A stretch of DNA of 64,000 nucleotides from Odontesthes bonariensis. Its lineage: Eukaryota; Chordata; Actinopteri; Atheriniformes; Atherinopsidae. A program made the translations under genes and the position numbers. This document shows, piece by piece, positions 25,401 to 38,112 of the stretch (position 1 is its first letter; each line of letters starts with the position of its first letter). The stretch lies in assembly GCF_027942865.1 (NCBI RefSeq), contig NC_134510.1, forward strand, positions 28,685,163-28,749,162. Direction: 5' to 3'. The notes beneath the pieces were generated by a model. It did no database searches. It saw only the letters and a list, made by a program, of their open reading frames with translations, and was not told where the DNA came from.

Positions 25401-25974
25401 GTGGGAAGATCTCCAGGAGGTTAGGCTCTGGGCCAGGCAGGCAGCGGTAGTGGACTGCGGTCAGTGGTGAACATGGCACTGAATATTTACATTGTGGACA
25501 GCTGACCTATGGTCTCCAACAAGTGGCCACACTGTTGATTCACAGATATGTTTTAAGAAATAAATAAAGGAAAACGTGGGCTACTCATTTGCATGACGCA
25601 CTAACCTTTACCTATCTGGAAGATTTATTGGGAGATATGGAAATAAATCATCAACCGGTCTGATCTTAAGGTGAGGGGATTCCATACGCTGAAGCCTACT
25701 GAGAGAAAAAAGCTGCGCACGTAGAGAGGGTCTTCACTCCTGTCTATTACATTCTGCCATCAGTGATATATTAGAATGACTGACAGCAGTAATGAACTAA
25801 GACAAGATAAGGCATGGCAACACTCATGCGTAAATTACACGGAATCCCACAGTAACATGTGTAAGGCACAAGGGGTGAATGAATCATTGTGGCTTAGTGA
25901 ATAATAATCAATAGTATCACTGTGATTAACATGTCAGCCCCTCTCCACGCTGGGTCGTGGGTTTCATTTCTTAC

Positions 25975-26463
25975 CTTCCAGCCAGCTGAGCTGTTACTGT
26001 CGCCCTTATCCTTGAAATAGGGCACATAACGGACCATCCAGTCGTATATCTGTGACAGCGTGAGCCTCTTTTCTGGGGTGCTCTCAATGGCGCGGGTAAT
26101 GAGATCCGCGTAGGACTGGTTCCCCCACGCGTTCCGACGCGAGGATTTGGCTTTGCGCAGGGATCCGGTCACATCGAGCGCCGCGCCAGCCAAGCATGGG
26201 TGCGTCGCGCCTGTGGGTGCCGGGGCGCCGGCTGGATGTATCAGCTCTCCCGGCGTTCCGCCCACGAGTCCGGCTCTGCAAGCCGGGACGTCCTCCGGTT
26301 CCACCTTGATGTTGGCCAGTGGAAGACCCCCGCTAACCTCGTGTCCACCGGGAAAATCCTCTGGGCACGGCAGCGGCCATGTGCATGAGCGAGGCCGGCT
26401 TTGCGGCTCGAAATCCGAGTCAACCTGATGAGCGTCTAATTCGTCGTCCTCCATCATCAACAT
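25975..26463 (-). CDS. foxo6: foxo6 coding exon 1 (N-terminus, first part of forkhead)
   Basis: Encodes residues 1-163. It carries the N-terminal FOXO signature [10 protein letters not shown] with AKT site Thr28, a SUMO-type motif IKVE (52-55), the linker [19 protein letters not shown] and most of the forkhead recognition region ([18 protein letters not shown]) up to GWK, then a gtaagaa donor. DNA is GC- and CpG-rich compared with its surroundings. Start: a TAA lies immediately upstream in frame, so translation cannot begin earlier. There are Met codons at 1, 3 and 4. The fourth (26452-26454) has A at -3 and G at +4, a much better Kozak context than the first, so the natural protein may begin [14 protein letters not shown]6 differs from FOXO1/3 in being less dependent on nuclear export; whether that holds here cannot be seen. 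Confidence 0.93.
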
Positions 26464-27154
26464 TTATCCTTCAGTTGAAAATGGAATAAATCAAAAGAAA
26501 GGGCAAAGAGGGAAACTGTCTTCAGTACCACTTCACGCTGAAATTTGCCTTGTAATATGCCTATAAAGCTCAGTCAGAATCAGTGGAAGCCCATTCAGCA
26601 GAGTAGGACAATCATGATGAATGTAAGCAAAAATCACTGTCTCGCATGGAGAGATAGGAGAAGTAATAAAAGTAATAATAATTTCTTGTCCATTTTAACT
26701 GGAGGAGATTATCAAAAGATGATACAATGCTTCTTATTTAACAATCCATATCACCTTAATACATTAAATCTCAAACGTGTCTAAGTCAGTGGGGCTTTTC
26801 AATCCAGTTGCAGCAACAGATGATATTTCAGATAAGGATCAAAAGCAGCCGTCGATAAATCCTCCAGAAGACAACGGGAAGACTCAGGAAAGAGGAGGGG
26901 AGAAAAAAATAAATAAATAAAAAATTTTTAAAAAAACAAAATCACCAGAGCCTTGTAGAGAGCATCCACTGAGGCGATAATGCGTGATTACCGTGAATTA
27001 TTAAATCTTCCAGTCTGCATGGATTAAGCTGGCAGCGACACATTCAAGTCCATTCAGCCTGAACAGCACCCAACTGTCTGCAATTATAATGAAGAGGCGT
27101 GCGCATGTGACGAATCGATAATTTTCCTGTCTGAAAAAAATATAAAGGAAGGGG

Positions 27155-27192
<38 letters not shown>

Positions 27193-30100
27193 CGGCAATC
27201 AAATCTCGTATCCAGTTGTCAGGACGATAAAAATTGGCTTTTCTCACACCTCCTCTTGCTCCCTTCAATCAACCCCTTGCCTTTTCTCACTCTCTCAGAT
27301 GCCACACATGTTCTCATTTGCTTACAACTCGTTCCGTCGATGTGAGCCGAGGATGACGCGCCGGCGCTGTATAGTAGAGATGCTGCCAATTGGAGTGCGC
27401 TCACGAAATCAATACTCTCCGAACATGATTACAGCGAAATCCCGGACACACACACTTTCTCGCTCCCGCCTTCCCTCCTCTTCACCATCTCAGTTACGAA
27501 CGGGGTGGCAAAACCCAAATTCTTAATCAGTACTCAACATAATGATCTTTCTGGCGGAGCGTCACATGGCGCTTTGTGTGCCAGCCTCCATGTAAAGCTG
27601 TGACCAAAAAACGAAAAAAGAAAATGTAATTAAATAAAATCAAGACAATGTACAACCCACGGGACAGGAGCAGAAATTCCGAAACAATGTCGACACTGGC
27701 TTTTGTCTGAAATAGGCTAAGTATGTGCGTAACAAATTGCCCCGCGCACCGTGTGCAGCGTCCAAATGCCCTCCAGGGAGAACTTGCGATGCGCGGACGG
27801 TTCTACCTCCGCTGATTATTTGCGGGCAATACCTCAGTGAGTGTAATTTTCTATGCCGATTAGACAGATTTAGTTCAGATTAACAAGAGATTAGGTAACC
27901 CTAGATTTTAATCCGAGAGGAGTGGGTTGAAGTGGGGGTTTTTCAGAGGTCAGGGTGAAAATTCACTTGTGCACCAGACTCCATGAAGTGAGGAAAAATA
28001 AAAGACTGGCATTTTATCAGAAATCGCATTTGTTCCAACCCCAAAGCCACTCTTATTTGGCAGATTTAGCGCAGGTCTGACCGTCTGTGTAATTCTGCTA
28101 CTGCACTGATCTCTTCCTTATGAAATCTTAGGGCTGGGCGGGACAATCACAGGTGTTCTTTTACTATTGACGGTCAATGTCTCTTTCAAATTCAATTACA
28201 CTGGTCGTGTAGCCTAAACCACCTCACCTTTTCACTTATCAGTCTAAAAATAATCTACCGAGCTCATTTTCCTCGAATCTTAATGAACAACCATCAACAT
28301 AACACCTGTTATATTGATCGTTGCTTTAGGGAGAATATTACTTATTCATGGTTTTTGCCCCACTTGAAAACAAATGCTTGCAGGAATCATTTCTGAAAAT
28401 ACTGCAAGCCTTTCAAGAGCCTATGGCTACCCTGTATGACCCGTCCCTCCACTTGCTCTCCCTCTATTGAGTCTGGGACCTTAGAAACAGAGGGGCATGT
28501 AATCCAATGTAACATTTTAGTTCTAATTTTACAGGCGCAATCAAAACTACTCCTTTTGCTGCAAGGTGGATGAAACTGTCTGAGAACACCGCACCTTTCA
28601 TGCATTCAAGTGTGCATGCATGGAAGCTGTACTTAAAAGTTGCATAACACAGCCACAGTGTCAGTGTGCACCCAGACACGATGTTGAGAAATTTGTCAAA
28701 AATAGTACGGTTTTAAATGCGGGAGGATGTGTCATCAGTGTGTCATGGAGTGACTTACTGTTGAGCATCAGGGGGACCACATGATTAAAATGCCATGTAG
28801 CTAATAGTCTTCTTTTTAAACAAAACAATATTGCTCATTAAGGATATTATTATACAAGGAAGTATTATATATCAATGATCACACGCAAAGAAAAATCAAA
28901 CCAACACTAGAGACAGACGAGCCTCTTACAGCTTCTAGTCTTTAACACGGGGTTCTGCTTGAGATGCTTCACAAGTAACACTTATGAAAGCCATAATTTT
29001 GGTGACACTTGAGATTACACAATGCGCCTTGATTACACAGGAAGTGAAAGAAAACCAAATTACTATCAAAGAAGGCAAACAACCAAATCCAGAGACTCAC
29101 AGCAGGACTAACTCTAAAGAGAGACAAAGCTTGTGTGAAGCGGAGAGGAATCAGGCAGAGAGGCGGAAGGGCTCGGCAGAACCAGTTTAAAAAAAAATAC
29201 GTGTTTGGTCCCCTCCAGGCTGACTCTTACGCTGTCCCCATACCAGACATTCCAGAGGCAGCATGCTGGCTTAAAGCTTTGAGTGGCTGACCTTGGAACA
29301 GTGCGTTCTTCATAGCAGTAATCACCTCAGTGAGCCACAAGTCAGTCAGAGCATCACATGTACAAGTCAGAGCTTTGTGCCTGTCAATTTGCACCCCAAC
29401 AAAATGCTCTGGAATTTCATTCGGAGGAACAAAGGGGCTAATCATTTTTTCACCTATCTCAGTCCATGTCACTTCAACAATCGCTTATAACTTTATTATA
29501 TTTCAAAACTTATCTCTGTAGCCCAGTCTGCCCCATGGGGTTTGGACAAGAGCCATCCCGAGAAACCACAAGAACACCCTCGGGAGATCAATGTCTGTCT
29601 GCGAAAACTCCTCCTCTCGGTCTCCTCCCTTCTCAGCAAACAACCCACACACTCTCGCAGACATATGGTTTCCCAATGACACGAGAAGGACAGGGCTCAA
29701 ACCTTTACATTGGAAAGATCACCGAGAGGGTGAAGCTGGATTTCACCCCCTTTGTGGCGTTGGCCCAAAGTAGGCTGGCTCAAAGGAATCAGCCTTAAGC
29801 AAGAGCCAGCATTCTGCGGCATCTTGGCATCTGCACTGGCAACTATGAACATTATGTTCAGAGGACGTGAAAACGATTGGTGCCAAGAATTTTAATTAAG
29901 ACTGTGTTGTGAAAGGGAAAGTATAGGCATGTGCAGGTAATGACTTCCATCCCTATTCAGAGGTCTAACACAATGTGATTAACACTATCTGCCGTAGCCA
30001 ATTAATTATATCTAACAGTTAAAAATGCAGAGCAACCAAATGGCCCAAGGAGGAAAATCTGCGTTGCTCTGCTCTCACTCCAAAAACTGATGCAGGTTTA

Positions 30101-32279
30101 ATTATATTAAAATGAACCGATGTCAAAGAGGTTTTAAGATTAAGAGTATGGTGCTAAGCATTGCAGTAAAACCAGCAACAACAACAAAAAAAAAAAGCAA
30201 TTCTTTATTTGGGTCAATTATCTATTCAATACGGACACTTTTGTTGGTTTCGAGATTTTCCAATGCAATGATTAGCTTTATCTGTCATTTTTTTTTAAAT
30301 CGTTTATTTCTGGGCAAAACAAAACAACCAACATGGCAGCATAAAGGGAAAAATTGTTCGTGATGACAAGGTGATCAATTAACTATAAATATAAAACTGC
30401 TAGATTAAGGGTAGGGGGAAAAAAGTTGCAGATAAAACTCAAGCTTACAAGATGAAAACAAAGAGGCCTATTCTGAGTTCTGACATTGGAAAATTAAAAC
30501 AATGACTCTAATTCAGGCTGCAAGCACTGGCTCAGACGCTCACATTTTTCTAACTAATAATCCTATAATTAAAGTTAATAAGTCTGGTAACTTTACATTC
30601 TTATACATTTGTATGAACCACATTCTGATTTGAAGAGCATGTCACTCAGTTTCTTCACTGTAGCACAACAAATTGTCTCCAGCAAAGAGTTAAATCCCTC
30701 ACTTGTGCAACAGTGGTTGGCAACATCCACAATAGCCAAGTAGGCCTGATGCCAAGACACTGATTAGCCTCGCTATGCCTCTGCTCTCCAGGCAGTGTGG
30801 AGTGAAGGTGGAGTGGGAGCCTAGCTCATCACCAAAGAGTACAGCACTAAACACAAGTTTAAATGGAAGAAAGCCAGTAGACTGTAGTATATCCATGCTG
30901 GAAATATGGAGCCTTAGGCAAGGAGACATCTGCCTCTTTAATACATAATTCACTCAGAGCAGAAATATCATGCTTTAGTCCTAAGGGCCGGTAGTCTGCT
31001 TGTGGTTGTTGGAACATAAAACTGTCTCCATCAGATAGTCCAGTCTAACTGACAGAAACTTTTTCTGGACAATATAGCCTGCTATAACAGCAGCTTCATT
31101 TTAGCACAGCTCAGATTCGCCTTCAAAAGCAGAAAAACACCTTGCCAACAGATTACTTACCGTTCAAACGTGAGGTTTTCAAGTTGCACTAAATGCATGT
31201 GGAAGCAATGTCCCCTCACCTTTCCACCTCAGTGAGCTTGTCCTCATCAGCCTTGAAATGCAGGTAGGTCAACATGTAGAGACAGGCATCGGCCCTCGAG
31301 CTCTCCTCTCAGACATGCACACGGTCACTTTACATCTCAACTCCAGCAAATGCATCTTCCTGCAAGGGTATTATTAGAAGCACTCACATCTTTTTGCCAA
31401 CATTATTATCATAACTGACAGGATGTGCATTAGTTTCTTCCGTCTCTACAGCAGATTGGCCACAATGTTGACACGCTGGTATACAACCCCTTTTTGAATT
31501 TCAACACGAGCAGGGAAGAACCTGAAGCAGCTGTAGGGCTTTCATGTGTAATATTCCCAACTCAAGTTCTCATGAAAAGGGGCACTTATGGGTTAACAGT
31601 AGAAATAAGAGGGGAAGACAAGGAAAATCAATGCTTTTGTTGAGGGGAAGAAAGAGAGGCTTTCACAGGTCTATGTATCATTAAGCAATTGAGAAAGCTA
31701 ATTAGAGTGGGGTAAAAGATGTGCAGATCTCACAGCTAATTATTTCCATGGCAACCGAAGCTCCTGTAGTTGATGAGAGGTAGCATTCAGTTTGCGTCAG
31801 TCAAGATGAATACAAGAGAGACACCTAGTGGGATGAAGAGAAAGTGTCCATGAAAAGGACAAAAGCAGCAGACTGAAAGTTTTCTTACTCCTCAGTACTC
31901 TTTGACTAAAGATGACGCTGTTGTCTGAATTTATATGTATTAAGTGTTGATCTTTCCAAAACAGTTTGTTGCAATGATGACTGAAAATGTAGATTGGTAC
32001 ATTTTTTGCCGCAAGACATTATTTTACCTTGTCTGTTGCACAGTGATTAGATTAAAACTTCTGAGATTCAGAGTTGGTGTAAAATAATGGATTCTGCTGC
32101 TATTCCAAAGTGACAGATGAAATATTTTTCAACTCTCATAACAGATCAACCGGAACTATAAATGTTATATCAAAAGGTGCACTGCATTTAATGTTGAATA
32201 ATGTTTGAACATTTTGTAACAATAAAGCAAAACAGGAAATTGACTATCGTAGTCAGAAAGAATCTAACTAAATCAACTT
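26464..32279. other. intergenic region foxo6 5' side to med18 3' end
   Basis: The part next to 26464 is the 5' UTR and promoter side of foxo6 (minus strand). It includes a 31-base A run at 27157-27187, which is a T tract on the gene strand. The remaining stretch to 32279 is AT-rich, contains only short frames without resemblance to proteins, and ends in the 3' UTR of med18. I see no gene in it. Confidence 0.7.
27157..27187. repeat. 31-base poly(A) tract
   Basis: Uninterrupted A run about 0.7 kb upstream of the foxo6 start codon. No retrocopy or SINE body could be recognised next to it. Confidence 0.95.
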
Positions 32280-33560
32280 TTAATGTCTCTGTTTGGTTGG
32301 GTCGACCTTCTCCAGGTGGATCAGAGGCCTGAGTTGCTCAGCAAAGCTGCGCATGTCCTCTGATACATTGTCCTGGCCGGCAGGGGCCAAAATGCTCAGT
32401 TCCACCAAGGATGAAAGTGAAATTCGCTCTGTATTTTCAGTGTTACCTGGTACCAGGATGCGTGACACCGTGCCAACCACTATTTTCATAGCACCTTTGC
32501 GAAATAGGTGGCCACTGGTCACGAATTCATGGTCCATGCGGAAGCCCATCTCATTGAGGAATTCTGGAAGGCTGTGAGAGGCAGACACATCAACACAGTT
32601 GCGTACCAAGGCATGGCGGCTCTTGTCTCCCACTTCAGGTTGGCCTAGATAGCGTACGTGCCACGGAGCATTAGGATGAGAGAGGGAGCGCCGAGCACGC
32701 AAAATGAAAGGGCTTCCTTGCTGTCCTTTCAGAAAGTAAACCAGCTCGTGGTCTGTGAAGGTTTCAGGCTCCAAGCTGTCACATAGACCGCGAAGGCGAT
32801 GCAAGAGGCTTTCCAGGCCTTGGTCTAACACACTGCCTGTATTAAGAAGGGGAAAAGAAACAGGTTCTCAAATAAAATATAAAGACAACACATGCCCAGC
32901 ATATTGCAGTTATGTTGTTTCAACTGACCTTTCTGCAAAAACACTGCAAGATAACCATCTGAGCCATTACATTACAGCTGAGACTCATTAACAAAAAATA
33001 TGGGAGTCACTACACAGCGTTTTGATAAAACATTCAGACCATAAATGCAACCTTCAGGCAGGATACCAATTTTGATGGAAAAAGGTATTTGATTGAACTG
33101 TGATGTTGATCCAACTTGTTTTGTGTTTAGTATCTGAAAATCTTCGCACAAGTACAAGGAACACAGCATTCTAACTTTTTACACATTATTGTAAAAGATG
33201 CATAGATTGGAAATAAACCTGAAGTTAATGTTTCTGATAAACAACAAATATATACACACATGCTTACTATTTAGGTTTGTCAACATATTAGTTAATATAT
33301 GCAGAGGTTATTTAAATTGGGCTGCATATTGTCAATAAAATTCAACTGTTGACTAATTCATTTGAGAATAACCAGGAATAGCCCTCATCTGTCCATGAGG
33401 TTTTTAGTAGTGTGTTAAGAGTGCTGCATCTTGTGTGTAATCCTAAATATGGTTTGGTGTATCTAGATCTAACTGCATCAATCTTACCTTGTAACAGATA
33501 TTCCATCATATTGATTGTACCACCAGTGATAGGCATCACTGTGACAGGTGGAGCCTCCAT
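32280..33560 (-). CDS. med18: Mediator complex subunit 18
   Basis: Two coding exons: 33488-33560 (MEAPPVTVMPITGGTINMME, split in a Gly codon) and 32280-32836, joined by a gtaagat donor and an aatacag acceptor to read GSVLDQGLESL. The product is 209 aa; human MED18 is 208 aa. Family landmarks are visible: the near-invariant N-terminus, ETFTDHELVYFLKGQQ, PWHVRYLGQPE, RHALVRNCVD, FLNEMGFRMDHEFV, RILVPGNTENTE and LVELSILAPAGQD. MED18 forms a beta-barrel that pairs with MED20 in the movable jaw of the Mediator head and contacts RNA polymerase II; it acts in the nucleus. A tttgtacttcag acceptor about 30 bases upstream of the ATG suggests a further non-coding 5' exon, with the promoter probably between 33.9 and 34.4 kb. 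Confidence 0.97.
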
Positions 33561-36310
33561 CTTTTCTCAGAAGCTTTGATTTTTAAAAGAGCCTGAAGTA
33601 CAAAAAAATAAATAAATCACATCACATCAGTAATCATCAGCCAAACATTCGTTCTGGTTTTTAATGGTGTTTGGGTAATCAAGTTTTAGGATACGGGTGC
33701 CTAATGCGCTCTCTTACACTTAACTAAACTCAGTGAGGAGCTAAGATATCGTTTCAAATATGCTTTTCTTGCTTCGATGAGCCAAAGTGTCTGTAGCAAA
33801 GAGCGCCTTTATTTGACTGTCAACTGTGTTGGTAACGTCACTCGCTAATGCTAGCAACCAATGAAAGCTAAATGTAGCTGGCTACGCTAACGAGTCATTT
33901 CACGTTGTTTGCATATTCGCTCGCAGGAGCATTTGCGTTTTTACCTGAGAAACAACGAAGAACACAATGCAGCACTCGACTCACCGAGTTAAACCAGGGA
34001 AATGTTGACTTATATCTCCTCGGTGTGGCTCCAGTAGGCCTCGCCGGTTAACTCAACACATACACAACTAGTAGCTTTCCAGTTAGCTAACCGCTAGTCC
34101 ACAAAGTTTGATTTCAGTCATGCAGTTGGCTATACTTTTCAACAGTGTTAAAAAATGAAGTGATAAATCAGTAAAAACTGGAGTAGCCGACAGAAGCAAA
34201 CTAGCAAGGCTACTACTAATCAGGGGGAAAAAGAAAACAACTAGCTGCCAAGATTGAATGAATGAGTGGCCTCTATTGTGGCTCATTACAGCCACCTACC
34301 GGAGCACAGTTATTATAAGGGTGCCAGTTTAAAATACCTACGTCTCATCATTGAAAAACAACATCAAGAAAAACGGCAACATTTTTAGCAAGTAGTCTGC
34401 TGATAAACACTGAATAACGATCACGAAAATGTTTTTTAAAAGTAAATTTTCTTTTTTATCATGTTCAATCGCTCATTTTGAGCGTTATGAGACGCACTAT
34501 CTTATCAAAAGTTAGCCTATGACTGTGTTCAATAAAAGTGAATCTACAGTGCAACGATGTGCAAATACATTAAGCATTACTTTTAATTTCTTATCGTACG
34601 AAGACCATATATTAGAAGTAAGAAATCGAATGTACGCAGGAAAAGTTTTGCACAGCCAACAGGAAATTATAATACAATTAGATAAACCACTCTCTGAAAG
34701 AATAAAGGTTCAACAATTAAAAACTATGTAAAAATTGGGGAATCGTAACTTCTACAGTACTCACTACAATTTAAATTCAGAGAATCCAAATGAATATCTA
34801 TGTACAAACGGATGAGGTCAAAGCACTTTGAAAACAACCTGCAACCTGAAGATGTTGCATTAAAAGACATATATCTGAAAATCATTGTGCAAGCATATTT
34901 TGCAACTTCCTCCACAAATTAGTTAGTAAATTAAAGTCACACTTCAGCAGTTTTTGATTGCCTAGCAACTTTTTATGGCTGATTTTTCCAGTCATGTTTC
35001 TTGAAACACATAAAAAATGGCAATGCGCTAACATTGTGAAAAAGTTGACATTTCAGAGGATCAGAGGATAACTTTAGAACTACCACGCAAAGTCAGAACC
35101 ATACCAAACAAGAACAAGAACTCCCGCTATATCTGAATTAGAACCCTTTAAAATTAGACTAGACTGAAATAAAGTGGAAAACTTTCCTTTTGGTGTGACG
35201 TAATAACATCTGAAACTCTTTCAGGAAGTCATGGACACCCTGTTCTTTGGGCTTCAGAGAAGAGAGACTGTGTCATTATTTGTTTAACAAAATAAACAAT
35301 GATATTCTGCAATACTTAATGTGTTGTTGCTTATCTGACATTGTATGTACCTAATGAGATGACCCAGTAATGACCAGATTATAGCTTATCATTTAAAACC
35401 TTAAGAATGACAGAGGTTGCGGTTTCTTTTTCACATGACTTAGAATACAGCACGTTGCATGAATAGAAAAAGAAAAACACAAATAAAAATATATATATTA
35501 CAAAACAAGCTATTTTGATATCTTTAGAAAATTTGCATTTAATGGAAAATGTGCTTTTTTTCACCATGTCAGTCATCAGCTGTTTGGAATGAGTAAGCAA
35601 AAGACAGTTATTTTAAACAAGTATGTTTCCTCACAACAGTTTTTGGTTTTACAACAGGACCAAATACCATGAGAGAGAAGTTTAGGTTTTTTATCAAAAC
35701 AAATTGCAAAATATTGCATTAACACTTAGTCCTCTACAATTCCTTGCATGCATGCAATGGAATTAAAGTTAATGTCTCACTGAAATGGACACTTGAATGA
35801 AAGAAATGATGGGAAATGTAAATTTTGCTCGTCATGCACTCACACAGTTTATTCTTCAGCATGACTACCTTTTTTCTTTTAATTGTGTACACAGTATGAT
35901 AATGTTGTAGTCAACTTAACATAAAGCTGAATAGTTTGAAGCTGCAAAGTAACTAGCTTTTCAAATAAATATGGTGGAGTAAAAGGATATGATAACACAA
36001 AATTGCACATAGAATGCTTTCAAAAATGTGTGCTCCTCCGAACTGAAGTAAATCAGGTACGGAAAAACATTGAATATGTTACATCAAGGAGAGAGGTAAA
36101 TCAGCAATAAATCATTGGTATGGAAACTGGAAAAAAAAAAAAGAAAAAAAGATTGCCTCAGAATTTCCCTCAAGGACCTTGTTGGTGAAATCACACACAA
36201 TGTGCCTCATGAAACATATGTTATTTTTGAGGAATCAATCAGTAAATCTTATCTGGAAAATGATATTTCTTACGGTTCCATTTGCTGAACATAAATCGGT
36301 GCAATTTTTT
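33561..36310. other. med18 upstream region and spacer to the Ig gene
   Basis: Holds the probable non-coding first exon and promoter of med18 (to about 34.4 kb), then AT-rich DNA without a recognisable gene, ending in the 3' UTR of the Ig receptor gene. Confidence 0.6.
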
Positions 36311-38112
36311 CTATACTTTTATTTCACTGTAAACACAATCACTATCACGTGTCATATAACTGTCTCTTGTTTTAGCAGGTGTCCTGATGACAATTGATGA
36401 ATAAACCACTTGCGACTCCTCTTCCACCTGCAATGTAAAAAAAAAAAGAAATTGAATAACCTGAACAAAACAACACACACCATGCTTCCTGTGTATAATG
36501 TCTACAATGGCTGTCCTACTTGTCTGCGTATAATTTAGTATTAGAGACACTGTGTATCAGCATTTAACACTTACTTTGTCATTGAAGTCACAGCAAGAGG
36601 GGTTAAAACAAAAGGCTTTCAGACAGATAGAAAACACAATTAGGGGTGCGCAGATAAACTTCAAGACACACCACGAAACACACTCAAAACAGTGAAAAGA
36701 AGAGAAAGGAAGTTTCAATAAGATGACGAACTGCAACGCTTACCTGCCCGCATTCTTGATCTCAAGCATAAAATAAAAAGAGCCATTAAAATGAGACATG
36801 CAAGGGGAACTGCTATTCCATAGATAGCTGGCATCAGGTTCTTAGACTCTGTAGATACATATGTGAAATTAAAAACCCGGGTATAAATATTTCTTTGATT
36901 CAGATCACAAATTTCTCAAAGGGACATATGTGGCAACACCTACCTGCTGTTTTGTAAAACTCAGTTGGTGATATGTAGCCTCTGGTAACTGTAGCGTGTC
37001 CATCCAACATTTGACTTGCATTACTAGTTAAGGACCTGGATGGCTCTACACGTACAGATGCAGTTGTTGTGTTGATCACCAGACTTGAAGTGTTTTCTTG
37101 AATTATAGTTTTCCACGTCACCAGTCACAGCACAATAAATAAGAGATTCCTTATTGAGATATACTGTCACACAGCAAATAAAACGTCCACTTTCTATAGG
37201 TGGAAATATGCGATGAATTTCAGTTTCTCACCTGTTGTTACGCTTAAATTGATAGTAAGCAATTTCTGACTTGGATCACCACAGTAGCTTGCCCAGCAGG
37301 TATATTTTCCAGCATCTTCACTTTTGATATTTGCAATTTGTATAGACTTGTCTGAAGTTATCATAACTGGTCTTGGTGATGAGCTCCTGGGAGCAGTTGT
37401 ATTACTTGCTTGGAAAGTCCATTTTACATTCGGAAATCCGCCAGGACATGTTTGTTTGAAACTGCTGCCTGCGGCGATCAAAAATGTCGTACGAGTTTCA
37501 TTCAGAATTTCTGGAAAAAAAGAAAGGTACAATAATTTTGCAATTAAATTACAAAAATATGCACAGAACAAAATTAATGTGTTTTCACAACATGCTCAGA
37601 ATGTGACTTATTCAAACCTCTGATGACCAGATGTTCACTCCTGCAGACTTGGTTACAATTTTCACACCAGTAGGTGCCCTGATTGTCCTCAGCAAAACGT
37701 TTGATGACCAAGGAGCGATTCTGTGAGATACATGCTCTGCATTGAGAGGCACCGTGGTATTGTACTCCTTTCATATCTTGAAAGAATAGCTTGATTTTGG
37801 CACTGAGTTCATCCTTCTTGTAAAACCATGTAAGACAGTCTGAGTCAGTGCTGTAACAACGACAAGGTATCACAGCTCGACATCCCAGCCAGAAACGAAG
37901 GTGATGCGTGGCGGCTGAAATAAAAGTTTTCTGTTATTCACATACAGAACTTTCAAAGTGACAAGCAGTATGTTCACAAGTGTATTACAAGTACACCGTT
38001 ATGTTAACAGTTTAGTCAGTAACTTACCGTTTCCTGAGAAAATGTATGCACTCCAAAAGATTTGAAGAAAAATCAAAATACAGCCCTTCTGAGTCTTGGC
38101 TGAGAAAATCAT
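36311..38112 (-). CDS. uncharacterised two-Ig-domain type I membrane receptor with ITIM-like tail
   Basis: Seven exons joined by hand with matching phases: 38028-38112 (signal peptide), 37618-37914 (Ig 1), 37232-37510 (Ig 2), 36944-37096 (stalk), 36744-36848 (transmembrane), 36575-36615 and 36311-36427 (cytoplasmic tail); all junctions are phase 1 except the last, phase 0. Total 358 aa. Residues 1-28 are a signal peptide with core CILIFLQIFWSAYIF. Ig 1 has C..WF and the DNQGTYWC signature plus extra cysteines (RCYSTDSDC, QCRAC, CENCNQVC). Ig 2 has CPGGFPNVKW and EDAGKYTCWA. The stalk (221-271) is Ser/Thr-rich with NTS, NTT and NAS sequons. The membrane segment is about 276-300. The tail contains VVYSSI around Tyr329, which fits the ITIM consensus, and VYSEI around Tyr353. 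This is the plan of an inhibitory leukocyte receptor. I cannot place it in a named family (CD300/pIgR-like, NITR and others are possible). The stalk exon acceptor is weak and is the least certain junction. Confidence 0.8.

Larger units (their letters stand above)
2323..25974 (-). other. foxo6: foxo6 intron 1 (23.7 kb), no gene seen inside
   Basis: The intron runs from a gtaagaaat donor after GWK in exon 1 to the ctctgcag acceptor of exon 2; both ends are phase 0. A very long first intron that splits the forkhead domain is normal for FOXO genes. No reading frame inside resembles a protein: the longer ones are pyrimidine-rich or microsatellite frames. It holds microsatellites, a dispersed-repeat tail near 10.1 kb, a 48-bp inverted repeat near 19.0 kb, a purine-rich tract near 17.7-18.15 kb, a candidate G-quadruplex near 14.7 kb and several palindromic factor sites, each listed separately. 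Complex unique stretches such as 6610-6850 and 20095-20190 might be conserved enhancers, but this needs alignment. Confidence 0.85.

Noticed and set aside
27157-27187. Poly(A) tract as the tail of a processed pseudogene
   Set aside because: No coding or SINE-like body lies beside it and no target-site duplication was seen.
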